This document shows, piece by piece, positions 1 through 12,325 of a stretch of DNA of 64,000 nt. Position 1 is the first letter of the stretch; each line of letters begins with the position of its first letter. The notes below the pieces were generated by a model, which did not search any database, was not told the origin of the DNA, and saw only the letters and a list, made by a program, of their open reading frames with translations. Made by a program: the position numbers and the translations under genes. Source of the DNA: Symbiodinium natans (Eukaryota > Sar > Dinophyceae > Suessiales > Symbiodiniaceae); the NCBI GenBank assembly GCA_905221605.1, contig CAJNDS010002701.1, positions 62,001 to 126,000 on the forward strand. The letters are read 5' to 3'.

Positions 1-11
1 AACTCCCAGAG

Positions 12-57
12 CCCTAAACCCTAAACCCTAAACCCTAAACCCTGAACCCTGAACCCA
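12..57. repeat. Interstitial telomere-type repeat (CCCTAAA strand)
   Basis: About six tandem CCCTAAA units, the last ones degraded to CCCTGAA. With the TTTAGGG words at 191-210 it brackets a 130-bp segment containing a poly-G run (about 144-160). That segment is open on both strands and its coding strand cannot be settled. Confidence 0.9.
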
Positions 58-646
58 GGGCCCCAAACCGCAGAGCGCACGCCTCGCAACAAGGCCAGCG
101 CCAGTTGGCAGCTGACGAGCGCGAGCAAGCCCTGGAACCAATTGGGGGGGGGGGGGGGGTTTCCGAAATAGGGGGGGTACCCTTTTTGGAGGGTTTAGGG
201 TTTAGGGTTTATTATTGGCGCAATTTATCCGTGCCTGGCTCTGCTCCGATCAGAAACAAGCCGGGGCGACATTTGCAGGTTTACAATGTAATATAACGAA
301 GCAAAAAGGACAACATACAATTAAATGCACACAAAATGACAGGCAGCATAAAAATTCCAGATGGAGGGCCCAACTGCTTGTTGCTACTGCTCATTCTGCG
401 TCCTGTTCAGAACTCACCCGGCGCCAACGTGTGTCTTGTGTGCAAGACAACGGAATGGAAATCTGGATGGATGTAGCAGCAAAAGGCCAGCCTAGTTAAC
501 TGATCTGGAGCCACGTTCGTTTGGAGTACAGAACTCCGACTCACATCTCCCTAAGGTTCAGGGTGGGGGCCTACGTGCGTGGAACGTCCATGAGAGCAAT
601 GCATGGCGAGCTGTGTGCCCTGCCTCCTTCGCAGTTGACCCCATGG

Positions 647-1563
647 TCAAAGTGCGACAGAATAAGTCTCTTCCGATTCTGCGATCTTTATCTTGGCACT
701 GCTTCGGTCGAACGATGAGGCTCGGGGCTTTTCATTGTCGGGCCTAGAAGCAGCGAGATGAGCGTGGAATGCGCTGGGAGTCTGGGATTCTTGGGAATTC
801 GTGCTCTTCTGCATGTTTAAGTGTGAGTGGATCGGGGCTGGGGTGGGATGTCCCATCGCAGAAGTCGGAAGAGCCTCCTTTAGCTTCACTAAATGTTTGC
901 TACGTTCAGTCGGATGGAGAATATGGAGCCAACGCCTGCACAGCAAAAGGGCTGCCGATTGCCTATGCTTGAAACATACACCCAAAACTTCAAACCAAAT
1001 GAACACCCTAAACCCTAAACCCTAAACCCTATACCCTAAGCCCCAAACGCATCCTTCGTCTTGCTCTATAGTCTTGAAGTCATCCGCAGCCAACAAGCCT
1101 GAACACCCTCAGCGCCTGAGGTCGTCACAGCTCTGTTGCCGGGGAAAGTCTACGCTTTTTGGGGGGTGTCGGGTTTAAAGGCATCACAGCCGAGGATTCG
1201 ATGTTCAGGGTTTACACGGGTTTTGGTCAGCACGAGCGCAAGCCGTGTGCCGCAGCGAATGGTGAAAATCGGTGAAAATCGTCCATGTGTGTTGAACCTG
1301 TTGAACCTGAACCCAGAGCCGCACTGCAGAATCCCTGTGTGAAATCTGCAGTCTCGACTCTCGGGTCCTCGGCTGAGGTTGGTGGGGCGAGCGTGGGCTT
1401 AGGAGTTGAGGATGTGGGTCGGCGCCTAGGGGCGCACACCCTTCAAAGAGACCAAGATGATTGGATGCCGCATGCCGGGCAGGGTGATTGCTGCCGGCAC
1501 CGGCACCTTCAAGAAGGCTCAAACGAGCAGCAGCGTTTATTCGTTGCATAGCCGGCGGCATGT
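647..1563 (-). CDS. Possible 3' exons of a minus-strand gene, unknown product
   Basis: No family is recognised. The segments 1507-1563, 1234-1372 and 1049-1098 on the minus strand, plus the long open terminal stretch 647-935, each start after a pyrimidine-rich AG and read without stops. The 1049-1098 piece reads LLAADDFKTIEQDEGC; its putative donor is GTTTGGGGCTTAGGG, running straight into the telomere words at 1007-1047. The 647-935 frame ends in a hydrophilic tail (KIKIAESEETYSVAL) and a TGA. Phases do not join unambiguously: one phase-consistent path from 1049 gives a very short C-terminus (ALAPYSPSD). The plus strand of 769-972 is also open, so the strand is not certain. Confidence 0.3.
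1007..1047. repeat. Interstitial telomere-type repeat (CCCTAAA strand)
   Basis: Four to five CCCTAAA units ending in the variants CCCTATA and CCCTAAG. It lies directly left of the exon-like segment 1049-1098. Confidence 0.9.
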
Positions 1564-3952
1564 CTGAGTTCGCAGTGCCGCTGCACATTTCGCACTATCA
1601 TGTCTAGAGTTCAGAACTGGCGGACGGAACGTCCCGACCCGAACGTTTCACCTTAACAACATCCTGATTCACGCGGCTTCCGATTACATACAAAATTCAC
1701 CAGTTGTCCTCTATGACAACCCTAAACCCTAAACCCTATGCGCAAACAAACGCGGGTGCTCAAGTGACAAAGCTGTCGGCGGTCAGCCGGGGCGATGGCA
1801 GGAACGCCCGAGGCACCGCAGCTGCAACGCGACGAAACATGTGTTTCCGAAAATAGGGGTATCCTTTTTTGGGGGTCCTATAAAAGGATTATCTAGCATT
1901 TGGGGGGGGGGGGGGGGATATATAGGTAAGGGGTTACAGTATCTTGGGGGTGTAGAAGGGGTCCCCCCGGGCCCCCTACTTTCGGAAGTGCCCATGTCTG
2001 CTGAGAATTAAAATGAACCACGCCAAAAAAACGTCCTCGAGCACGGCAGCCACGCTGTCGTGCACGACATTAGCAGACCCTATCCTTGAATCATTACACC
2101 CCCCGGTTTGCACAAGATCATCGGAATAATCGGTGGTCGTTCTCTGAAGCGCTCGGAAAATCGGCTCAGTCCATGTCTGAATCTTCCTGCGATGCACGGG
2201 AGGTTGGGGGCATCGAGCTGGAACCTCGGGTTTGATAGGCTTATATGTACACAGTTTGCTAGCAACGCCTCTCATCAAAAACTTTGAACCCTAAACCTGA
2301 ACCCAGAATCAGACCCTCATAGGTCTCGCGTTGCTGACTTCTGGATTGCAAAGAATTTTCATCGGGTCTAGTCTGACAGGTGCTTCAATTGGACATTGTA
2401 GCAGGAGTAGCCGGTGCGAGGAGTTTGTGTGCGACTTTTGTCGGTAAGCGGGTCTGTGTTTGGGGGTTTGGGTTGAGTGCTCTGCAGCGCATGGCGGCCT
2501 CCAGAGTAGGTACCAGGACCTCAGCCTTTCGTGCCAAGGGTTTGCTACAGTACGGGGCTTCTACACACCGCCACATCTCACGACGTTCATGGTCGCCAGA
2601 AAAATATGAGATGTGTCCTCAAAGCTGACGAGAACTCAAAGCCTGAAAGCTGAAACCTGAGACAACCAACAGCACGTCTCCTCTTCTGAAAGCTCCTCGG
2701 CGCCGCTGCCTGCGTCCTCGAAGTTCACCTGGCGATCTTACTTCTTGAGTCCTGCGGTTCTTCGGGGTTTATCAGACTTAAGGTTTGAATTCATTCGCAA
2801 ACCCCTAATGTTGCAACTACCTGCTTTAGTGGGGGCCCCCCGAATAAAGTCAACTTGGCCGGGCTTTTCAGGACCGTGGGACTGTTGGGGGCTCAACTCC
2901 CGGGCCTCACTGTCCCATTTAAACTGATATAAAACATCCCTCGACCGTCTTAAGAGAGACTGTTCATGGAGGGTGGGGGGGGGGGGTGGAACACACTCAA
3001 TCAGGTCCAACGTTTCTATTCCATGGCCCTGCAGGCCCTAAGCTCTATCTAGAGCCGAAAGCCTTGAACCCGGCAGGAAAATCGAAAGGAACTCGTATTT
3101 TTAATGGCTTCTTGGCTGCCGTGGTGAAACAAACCGGGGGCGCGTGGGCGCTTCTCTGCCATGTTTGCTCCCACGGCGCTCCATGTTTCGCCCACACAAA
3201 CAAAAAATATGCGCTTCGATTATCCCTACCCTACACCTACCAGACGTCGGAGCCATCCTGTTGGTTTCGGACGGGGAATTGCGGACACTTCACCGCAGAC
3301 TTCTGTCGCGGGTATCTCTGAGTTCTCTGGAGGCGGGCCCTCCCACCATGCTCGGTCTCTGCGAGCTTGTCTGTGGGGATTGGCATTCCAGGGAGGCTCG
3401 CCGGGACTCAATGCTTTTTCTGGCATTCCAGAGGCGAGGAGATTTGTAGACTTAATGCAAAAAACAAGGAAACACAATGATTTTCTGGGAGTCTTAGCAT
3501 TTGAGCACTGTGATTGCAACGTTGCAGCCGAAAACGGTTGTGCTGTTTGTTTTTTCTTTGTGGTTTCTTGGTCCTGCGGAAACATTTTCCTTCTTTTTGC
3601 GCGCGTAAGAACCGCAAAACGAAGTTCCGGGGGCTTTTGCAAGTTGAACCAGCCGATCGGAGAGTCTCGGTCCTTCCGGCCTCCTCGCCCGGTCCCCTGG
3701 CCTGGTGCAGTGCCCACTTTCCGAGAGGAGAAGCCCACAGAGAGTCCACCCTGGAGAGCCCCAGCAAAGCCCACCGCCAGAAAAAGGGTCCCGCCGAGCA
3801 AACCTGGAGTGCCCACCCCCAGACAAGCTCGCAGCGAGTCCCACCGAGGGTCCCCGGATTAACGAAATGGATATACGAATAAGAACAGTAGAAATAGTGA
3901 TAGTAATACTAATCGGAATATTAGAAAGAATGTTCATCATGAAACCAATAGT

Positions 3953-4034
<82 letters not shown>
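3953..4034. repeat. (AAC)27 microsatellite
   Basis: A pure AAC trinucleotide array of about 82 bp. Frames through it read as poly-Thr, poly-Asn or poly-Gln and should not be taken as coding. Confidence 0.97.
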
Positions 4035-4531
4035 TTTTTTCATTTCATTTCGGACGCATGTGCGGGTCATGTCCCACACCTTAGCGGGCATCGAGGGTGA
4101 AAATTGAGTGACCTATTCGTTCGGGACCTGATCAGTCCGATGTCCTACCATCTTCAAGCTATGTGGGTTGCGCTTTTGTGCACGTCTCTGCGAGAGCGGT
4201 CTTCAACCTCAGCAGGCAGGCTGGCAGGCAGGCCTAGTCTGAGAACATCGGCCATGCAGGCTGGCACTTGTACTTAAAGAGGCATTGAGGCTTTTCTTCT
4301 GCAGCGCGAGCAATTGTCTGGAGACTGGATCGAATCCTTTGTCAGGACTAGTCAGGCGCTTAGGGATAGTGGTTCAGCTTGCTGGAGGCGACCTCACTCG
4401 CATACTGGGACCAGGCTGATGGTTCGATATGGGGAAGCCAGAATGGCTGCTTCTCTAGCCCGAAGAAGGGACTGGACCTGTTTGCGATGAAAAGAAGCAA
4501 GCATCTTGTAGACAATTGCATACGGCTTGTA

Positions 4532-5252
4532 CTACTCATAGACGTCGTCGTACAATGGGTTGATGATTTGGTAGAAGCGAAGAGCCATGCTGTTCTGGAA
4601 GTCTTGAGAGTGATCCTCCGGGTTGGGAGGTCTAGCGCTGGCTTGGAATGCAGAGTTGACCTGCTTGAGCAAGGCTTCCTCAAAGAGCTCCAGGAGTTCG
4701 CCTCTCGAGATCACTGCTTCCGTAATCATGGATCGAACCCAGGCAATTTCTTCTGCATGGATTTCTCGAAGTAGCCACTTCCGATACGTGACTAGATCTT
4801 CTCGGATTTGGTCCTGGTAGTTCGGAAGATGAGGCAACAGAGCTAGGGGATGTTGATCGTAGGGCAGAGCGTTAAGGTGATGGTCTTGATGTTGAAAGCG
4901 CCATCCGTTCTTTACTGACGATGCCCTTTCTGAGGTTGAGGAAGACAATTTGAGAAGCTGCTGTACCCGGTATACTGTGGAGGCTCTTGAGCGCCTGTAA
5001 GTCGAAATAGTGAAGGTCCAGTTGCTTGTCATCGTGTAGATGAAGATTGGAGGGGAAGTAGTCCAAGCCTTGTCCCGGAGCGTGCGGTGGCTGTGACTGC
5101 TCAATGCCCGAGAGGAGGCGTGGCGTTGACGATCGCATCAGAAGGTGAAGATGTGACAAGGTGTTGGCTATCATAAAGTGCACCTCCCCCTGGCCAAAGT
5201 GGCGCGTCAAGTACGTCCAGATACGCTGGATGGTGGGTTCTGCATCTTCAAG
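4532..5252 (-). CDS. Two-exon gene of unknown function (C-terminal part)
   Basis: No family is recognised. Exon A (4925-5252) opens after the acceptor CATTTCAG and reads 109 codons starting LEDAEPTIQRIW. Exon B (4532-4884) reads 116 codons and ends at TAG after NPLYDDVYE. The two are in different frames. A 40-nt intron with a GC donor and an AAG acceptor joins them in phase (G + AC gives Asp); the alternative is a frameshift in a pseudogene. Composition is strongly protein-like, with acidic/amphipathic helices in exon B (for example REIHAEEIAWVRSM, GELLELFEEALLKQ). Coherent sequence continues past the TAG (YKPYAIVYKMLASFHRK) to a TGA at 4394-4396, so the true end could lie downstream through another 39-nt intron. 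The 530-bp AAC/GTT array sits about 35 bp upstream of exon A, in the presumed intron. Confidence 0.62.
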
Positions 5253-5287
5253 CTGAAATGAGTTTTGGCCAGGACCATCGTTCGTGT

Positions 5288-5817
<530 letters not shown>

Positions 5818-6182
5818 TGTAACAACAATGAACAAGTAAAACAAGTAACAAATGCTACGAGTAGCAATGCTACGAACATAATGTAATGATAGCAATAGTC
5901 ATCTTCGTCAAAGTACGACTTCTAAGAACACGAATAGCAAACCATAGTGCTAACAAGAATAGTTTAAGTAGTATTAAAGCAGCAACTGTGGTTAGCAATA
6001 AGAGCAGAGAATAATAAGCCCTAAGCATCCTACAACCTTAAGACCGGCCCAAGTACCGAAAGCTCACAGGGTCGGGCAGTGGCGCCAACTAGTGCATTCT
6101 AGGCTGAACCCCAAGGGCTAAAGCAACGCAAACTTCAAGCCCAAACCCGGACCCCAAGCCCCGAGTGCACGTTCCGGGGCAC

Positions 6183-6430
6183 CTCTCCAGAGGGCTTCTC
6201 GTACGGCCCCACGCACCGAGTAAGCCACCAAAGCCTCTGAGGCGATCGTAGAGCTCAGACGGTTCTGAAGTTGTTGCCCTATACATTCCTGCACACGAAA
6301 AACCCTTAAGTCCCCCCCAAACGTATACCGAGGCTGGAAGCCTCGGGCTTTGAGCTTCAATGATGTCTTGCTGGCCCTCTACACTTATGCCGCCCTTGGC
6401 CAATGAGGCCTGCAGTATTCCAGGCTCCAT
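6183..6430 (-). CDS. Two candidate exons, minus strand, unknown product
   Basis: Exon 6356-6430 follows the acceptor GACGTCAG and reads MEPGILQASLAKGGISVEG... (25 codons, phase 0) up to a GC-type donor (GAA|GCTCAA). Exon 6183-6288 follows TTTTTCGTGTGCAG and reads ECIGQQLQNRLSSTIASEAL... in the matching phase to donor GAG|GTGCCC. The 67-bp intron contains a perfect 8-bp hairpin (CCGAGGCT/AGCCTCGG). No domain is recognised. Upstream minus-strand frames at 6610-6690, 6790-6980 and 7060-7130 are also open and could be earlier exons. Confidence 0.38.
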
Positions 6431-7717
6431 CTGACGTCCTGAGGCGGGAACCCGTCTCTTCGAACCCTGGGGTGTGGGCTTTGGCTTTGAGTTTGAGCTT
6501 GTGAAATGCTGTCTACCAGGGCACAGCCGAGAAAAACACCTGAGAATTCCAGAGTCCCCTCACCAACTTTCAACCTGCACCCTAAAACCAAAACCTTAAG
6601 ACGAGGCCTGTCCTGCTGCGTGAAGGTCCGCGGAAGCAGGGCGTGGAAGAGGGAAGATGCAGAGGACGCGCCGATGCGGTCGCTATCCACCTTAACTGCT
6701 TTCCTTGTGTTGTAGGTGGAGGATGGGGAAGTGCAGCTGGGTGCTTAGAGACCTAGGGGTTCGAGGACCAAGGTTAGAAGCCCTATCGGGCATTGAATGC
6801 CAACAAATAAGCTGGTGCGAATCGTTGCCAACTTCCTTGTCTGGCCTGAGCAAGCAAGATGTTGGGCGGCCTTGTCACCCGGAAAGTGCGGAATTTTCTC
6901 ACGCAGAGAGAGGTGGCGCCGTAGATCATGAAGCTGTTCGACAACGCGTTGTCCCCAAAAGAGTTTTCCAATGCGCTGCACTCGAAACCCGAAACCCCCA
7001 ACAAAAAATCAGAGCAACTCCGAAAAAGCTGCAGCCCCTAAGCCCCAAATCCCCGCCCAAATTGTTCAATTGGCAGCAATCGAGTGCATCGTGCTATGCG
7101 ATTGAGGCAAACGTCCTCCGAAGGCGCAATCACCATGAGGCCCCAGGCTCAAACACCTCAAGTCATAAGTCACTTAGGCTTGAAGCCCCAGGCTGGAACC
7201 CTAAATCCCGAAAACAAAAAAAAACGCAAGAAAGCCAAAGTGGAGGCCCCAAAGCCGATCAGATTCCGAGGCACTAAGTGCCTCAAGCCTAAGACCGACA
7301 AACGGAAGTCACTCCTCGCTCACTTCTCTGAGCTCTGAGCGGACGTGCAAATCACGAACGGGATGCGCTGAATGGCCTTTGGGTTCAGCATCTGAGCCAG
7401 TCCAGGGTTCAGGGATTGGGATGCCATGCACTAGGTCACTAGGTTCAGGCTCTGACGCTACGCTTGGGAGTCAGGGTATATGGTTAAAGGGCTTTGGGGC
7501 CTGGGTGGGAGGTTTTACAGAGGTCTGGGCGAAAGAAAGTTGGTCGTGCTGTCAAGGTCACAACGGGTGTTCGGCTGAATTTGGGGATTCTTTAGGGGCT
7601 TCAAACGGGCTATGACACAATGGAAAAAAACGCATGCCCCCAAAATCAAAAAATCAAAACTAAGGCCTGAGTTTAACCTTGACATGCATTGCACGAGGCA
7701 CGGCCGATTCAAGGTAC

Positions 7718-8021
7718 CTGTAGTCTACAAGGCGCGACGGGTTTCTCGTTGTGGCGGCATGAATCTACATAACGAGGCTTGACCGCACAAGCTGGCAAAA
7801 CCAAGGAGGAAGCCAAGAGCCTGCGAGCCCCTTCCCAGCGAATTTATTGTCTCTCCGTCTCTTCGTCTCCAAGGCACTTGTGCAGCCTTCTCCGCCTTCA
7901 TGCACACGCATGGTGAGACACAGGCAAGCTCAAACGATGTGTGAGAGACATGATCTAGGGCTCATAGGGCTTACCGGGCACATGGAACGGTGCGCTTTTG
8001 TGCAGTCGAAGATCTCTAACC
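7718..8021 (-). CDS. Two candidate exons with canonical splice sites, unknown product
   Basis: Exon 7975-8021 lies between the acceptor GGCTTCCAG and the donor G|GTAAGC. Exon 7718-7791 lies between the acceptor TGGTTTTGCCAG and the donor CAG|GTACCT. One frame is open through both and joins in phase; the second exon reads CAVKPRYVDSCRHNEKPV... No family is recognised. The exons may belong to the same minus-strand gene as 6183-6430. Confidence 0.33.
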
Positions 8022-8579
8022 CTGGAAGCCAAGAAGCCGCCTGTAAGCCCCAAGTCCCAAACCCATTTCTGAACCCAGAAGCAGAGCCCTGAGCTTCTCA
8101 GCTTCTCACACCCATAGATCCCACAGCTCCAGACTCTGAAACTAAAGCTCGGTACAGAGCAAAGACAATGATGAATCAAGGCGGTTTCGGGTCTACAAGC
8201 CCCAAGCCCTAAGCCAACAAACCCTAAACTCTTTGGGGCTTGCGGGGTATTTGTTGGCTGGTGTCGGGGCAGCACGCTGTCCTCCACCCAGTCTGCAACA
8301 CTCTGCGCCCAGGCCTTTGGAATTCAGGCCACCAAGCTTCAGAAATCTTTTGCTCCGGGGCCGGTTCGTGTTGTTTTGATTTTAACTCACTGTAGTCTTC
8401 GCCCAAGCATCCTACTCCACCCACAGAAATACCGCAAGTATTATCTTTGGCATGCCCACCCTCGCAGACTCTCGCAGAGAATCCCGCGCAGTACCCTGGA
8501 GCGCCTTCACTCCGAAAATCCCGCAGAGTATCTGTGGAGCCCCCCCAGTGCCCAACCGCCACTCCTGAGAAGGGAATAC

Positions 8580-9597
8580 TAAACTAGTATCCCCGGAGTG
8601 CCCGTCCCAGCTTCAGACGGCCAGGTCTCGTTCGAGATTGCTATAGCTCAAACAAGCTACTCCGGTATAATACGGGCTTCCGACATGCAGAGAGGCAATC
8701 AAAGACGTACTACAACAGGCTTCAGATGTTCACCAGGAAGGCAAGGGCCGGTGGGCCCTGCTGTTGGCACATGCGTGCAGCGGGTCTGTTGGTGTGGGGC
8801 GATGGATGTTTTGGCGTGTGCCGGTGGGCGCGAGCTGTCGCAGCGTGGGTAGGACTGGGGGTGGGGATGTGTGCGTGCGGGGTGTGGTTGGGTGCGGCTT
8901 GGTGTCTGACCATGGAATGCGCACAGAATTGAGGCAGGAGCACAAGCAGAACAGAATCAGCACATTGGATAACTTATCAGGTGTTTGCACCGCGGGTCCA
9001 AAGGAAGGTGTGCGAGCGAGAGCGCGATTCTTATCGAAGCCCTGTCCCTCGATCGTTGGCACCCCATTTTCGGCCGTCCATGTTCGCATGGCACCCCCAA
9101 ACTTTACGGAGCACGTTGATCGGCGTGAGGGTGATTAGAAGGTATTCGTTGAAACAGGACTGGAGGCACCAACTCTGCAACGGGGGACTGTTCATGGGGC
9201 CTATATAGGGCGCATGAGAACGTGAGATCCTACCCTGAAAGCCCTGATGATCAAGTTACTGAATCCGAAGCGCACATCCCCCCTCAATCCTGAACCGTGA
9301 AGTCCGCTGTCCACTGCGAATAATCCTGACCCTGGCCCCCTGCAACACACAACTGCTGGCCAGGGGCTGCTTTGAGAACCCTTGTAATCGACTGGGCCAG
9401 CTTCCCAGCCCCCACCCTCCCACCTCCCACCTCCCACCCCCCCCCCACCCCCTACTGCAACCTTTTGGGGTGAACAGGGTAAACTCAAGCGGCCCTCCCT
9501 GAGCCCCGAAAAAAAAACTGGGCGGAGGGGAGGCGTTTGTTTTGCCGGGTTCAGCAGGCCCGGGGCGTGAAGGCTAGCGGGGTGTGAAGGCTGGCGC
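8580..9597. other. No firm gene; exon-like plus-strand frames only
   Basis: A plus-strand frame 8611-8740 (SDGQVSFEIAIAQ...) ends at AAG|GCAAGG, and a frame to a TAG at 9136-9138 is open. Neither is supported by a family or a phase match. A GC-skewed G/T-rich stretch (8770-8910) and a C-rich stretch (9405-9460) are present. Confidence 0.3.
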
Positions 9598-9712
9598 GGT
9601 TTAGGGTTTAGGGTTTAGGGTTTAGGGTTTAGGGTTTAGGGTTTAGGGTTTAGGGTTTTAGGGTTTAGGGTTTAGGGTTTAGGGTTTAGGGTTTAGTTTA
9701 GGGCCTAGGGTG
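9598..9712. repeat. Interstitial telomere-type repeat (TTTAGGG strand)
   Basis: About 15 tandem TTTAGGG units with one TTTTAGGG and one truncated unit at the right end. Confidence 0.97.
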
Positions 9713-10243
9713 GGTTCTGCCCATAAGCGCTGCAGCCCAACTTCTAGAAAACTTGTCTTTTGAGGTTCGTCTGAAAGTGAAGACATCTCGGTATTGTTTT
9801 ACGAACTTCCAGAAGGTTCCATGGCATCTCCCACACCCTTTGTGGTTGTGGTCTTTCGTGTGCCCGAGGGATGCCTTGTCCGCCCTGTCACAACGTTCAG
9901 AATCTACAGGCCCCTAAGGGGCCCCTCTACTTGGCCTCTCCCCCCCTTGTCATTGCGATGTTTTTGGGTCTTGGGCTAGACGGTTTAGAGTTTGCCAGCC
10001 CAGCCCTTCCCTTTTCAGCTTTGGCTGCCACTTCTTTAGGGCTTTGGGGCTTTCAAATTTCACTTCTCACGCCCACCTCTTTAGGGCTCAAGGCGGAGGA
10101 ATCCGGGACGAGCAGAAACAAACGACTGCAGCACCAGGCGGCAGCCACCACCCCGCTAAGCCTACACCAGTTTTTCAAAGGCAACCCACACCATGATTAC
10201 TTGTCGGGAGTCCTTACTAGTGATTAAGGGGGGGTACTATAAT

Positions 10244-10282
10244 CTAAACCCTAAACCCTAAAACCCTAAACCCTAAACCCTG
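10244..10282. repeat. Telomere-type repeat (CCCTAAA), left arm of a bracket
   Basis: Five CCCTAAA units followed by a run of about 18 G, then the sequence GGGGGAACATCCCAA, which matches a terminal inverted repeat of MITE family 1. Confidence 0.92.
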
Positions 10283-10315
10283 TGGGGGGGGGGGGGGGGG
10301 GAACATCCCAAATGA

Positions 10316-10392
10316 TTACCCCAACTCCCACCAATCGGCCTCCTGTCCGAGGAGGATGATCACCGGGCGACTCTGGTCCCCCGCCTCACTGG
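10316..10392 (-). CDS. Candidate terminal exon bracketed by telomere words
   Basis: On the minus strand, after CCCTAAA words and the acceptor CAGTCTACCAG, 24 codons read SEAGDQSRPVIILLG... to a TAA. The product is unknown. The opposite strand of the same 80 bp is also open (IGLLSEEDDHRATLVPRLTG, donor GTAGAC), so the strand is not settled. Confidence 0.33.
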
Positions 10393-10420
10393 CTGGTAGA
10401 CTGGGAGTTTGGGGGTTCAA

Positions 10421-10460
10421 GGTTTAGGGTTTAGGGTTTAGGGTTTAGGGGTTAGGGCTT
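10421..10460. repeat. Telomere-type repeat (TTTAGGG), right arm of a bracket
   Basis: Five TTTAGGG units degrading to GGGGTTAGGGCTTA. With 10244-10282 it forms a converging pair around 138 bp. Confidence 0.9.
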
Positions 10461-11051
10461 AACCTTGAGCAATACTGGGGGGTTTAAGGGTTTGGCCCAT
10501 AGGCGCGACGTTCCAAATCGGCTCTTGGATTTTGATCGATGGCGGGTGGTTGGTTTAAAAGGGTGGGATGCAAGAACCCTCTTTCGCCTTCAATCTGCCT
10601 CTAGACCTGTCAAGTTCGGGGCTTGTCACTTCAATTGGGCTCTTGTGTTGCCCGAGCAGGGGAATGGCTGAGCCGAATCCACTTGCGGACCCTCTGGAGC
10701 TTCTCGTCCCTGCGCGGACACCGCTAGTCCATGCTCTCCGTTGACAAAAAGCCTCAGCAAAAACAAAAGCCACAAAACTGAAAACTGAAACCATCTAAGC
10801 CCCAAAGCCTTTAAGCTAAACCACAGAAAGCTCTTCGCCGGTCAGCCCAACACCTTGAAAGGAGCGGCGGCTGCCTTCGAAACCAAAGCAACTTTCCCTC
10901 TCGAGGTCCCCTAGACTCCCAACACTTTCAATGGACCTAATCGCGCCTGCAGCTCAACAAGCTGCTGCATCAACTCCTCCTGAAGGTCACTTTGGTTGCA
11001 TTGAAGGACTTAAGGGTTTCAGAAGCTGCGGATTGACGGCACTACATACTC

Positions 11052-11916
11052 TCACAACTTCGTCCTTGTGGGGGTACATGTGTGTTCCCTTAGGTTCCTG
11101 CCTGTGGCTTGGGCCTTCAGCAAAAACGCCCAACGTGGCAGATGTGCTTCTTCGTGCTTTTGTTGCGGCATACGCTGGGGGTTTGGGCTTCCGGGCTGAA
11201 ACTCAGGGTCGCTAGCTATTGCTGTTTTTCGTCTCGCCCGCAGCCGGATTGCCAAGCTTACACATCCCGCCTCAGCCTCCACTTCGATGATGGCATCCTG
11301 GCTCACGCCCGCCTGCGCGCAAAAGAAGGGAGGGCCCCATGGGTTCGCAGGGGCTGAACAAGTGAAATCGGTGTGTGGAAGGGCGGAAGGCAAAGCGGAC
11401 GGATAATCTCCAGGGCGTTCTGGTACTAGTCCGAAAGCAGGGTACAGTCAGAAACCCGTTTCGCGTAAACGAATGACAAAACAACATGCTGACGAGACCT
11501 TCTTCATGGTTGCCATGACCTAGGGGCGAAAAGGCACCAACGGAGAACAAACAGCATCACGCCCACGCCCTCGTGCGCTGAGACGCCACCCAATCTGCTA
11601 CACGAGGCGGCTCCATAAGACAACAAACCGATGGCCCACAGCAGCGGTGGATCGCCGAACGACGGAAGCAGCTACGGCTTCTTGGGCAGCGCGTTTCGCG
11701 CACTCCAAGAGGGGCCCTATACAGTCCCAAGCCTGGCCCTTGTTCTGACAAAAAGTTGACACGAAAGCCCGGCAGAGATTGGATTGCATGTCCAGAGGCC
11801 CAAACCTGGCCCTATAGTCCCAACGTAAGAAAAAGGTAAGTCTTTGGCAAACCGGCTGAAGCCCGCCTGCTGCTCTGCTTCGTTGAGAACGACTCTAGAG
11901 AGCCGAAGAACACTTT
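11052..11916 (-). CDS. Multi-exon gene model, unknown product
   Basis: Candidate exons, 5' to 3' on the minus strand: 11825-11916 (…NEAEQQAGFSRFAKDLPF), 11629-11744 (NKGQAWDCIGPLLECAKRA…), 11447-11519 (HGNHEEGLVSMLFCHSF…), 11262-11312 (AGVSQDAIIEVEAEAGC) and 11052-11195 (PGSPNPQRMPQQKHEEAH… to a stop). Acceptors have long pyrimidine tracts (for example TTCTTTTGCGCGCAG). Donors are GT, including GGATGT|GTAAGC. The joins 11825/11744, 11447/11312 and 11262/11195 are phase-consistent; the step from 11629 to 11519 needs a further small exon. No domain is recognised. Plus-strand frames across 11023-11357 and 11500-11990 are also open, so this remains a model. Confidence 0.42.
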
Positions 11917-12325
11917 CTACGACAAGATGAGAAAACACAAAGGGGGCTTCTGAAAGCTGCGGGTTCTCGCGCCGCCTGGATGAATGCCATTTGAGAGGCC
12001 ATACGGCAGACAGGCCTTCAGCAGCGGACGCTTAAGGTCTTGGAGGTTCTGAGGTGCTTGAGTCGGGCTTAGTAGCTTAGACGTCTGTAGGGTCGCGACC
12101 CAAAAATCACACTCACAGTTTTGGGGCTCAAGCTTCAGAAAAAGACGGGCTGAAGGATCTCAGGGGTTCGTAAGTTGATGGTTCAGGGTTCAACCATTCA
12201 ACCGTAAACCCGGAACCTGAAATCTGGGGCATGCACGGTCGGAGCCTGAATGCAAACACGTGTCACGCACACGGCGAACGAAAGAGACGCGGTGCACGAC
12301 ACGAGATCCGAAGTGAAGCATCTTA

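Noticed and set aside
3161-3862. A 233-codon plus ORF
   Set aside because: Pro/Arg/Ser-rich with equally long frames on the other strand; no domain. Short exon-like pieces inside it (3244-3311, 3432-3536) do not join in phase.
10953-11357. Plus-strand four-exon model (KLRIDGTTYSHNFVLVG and others)
   Set aside because: The minus strand gives acidic exons with GTAAGC and stronger acceptors in matching phase, and fits the orientation of neighbours; kept only as an alternative.
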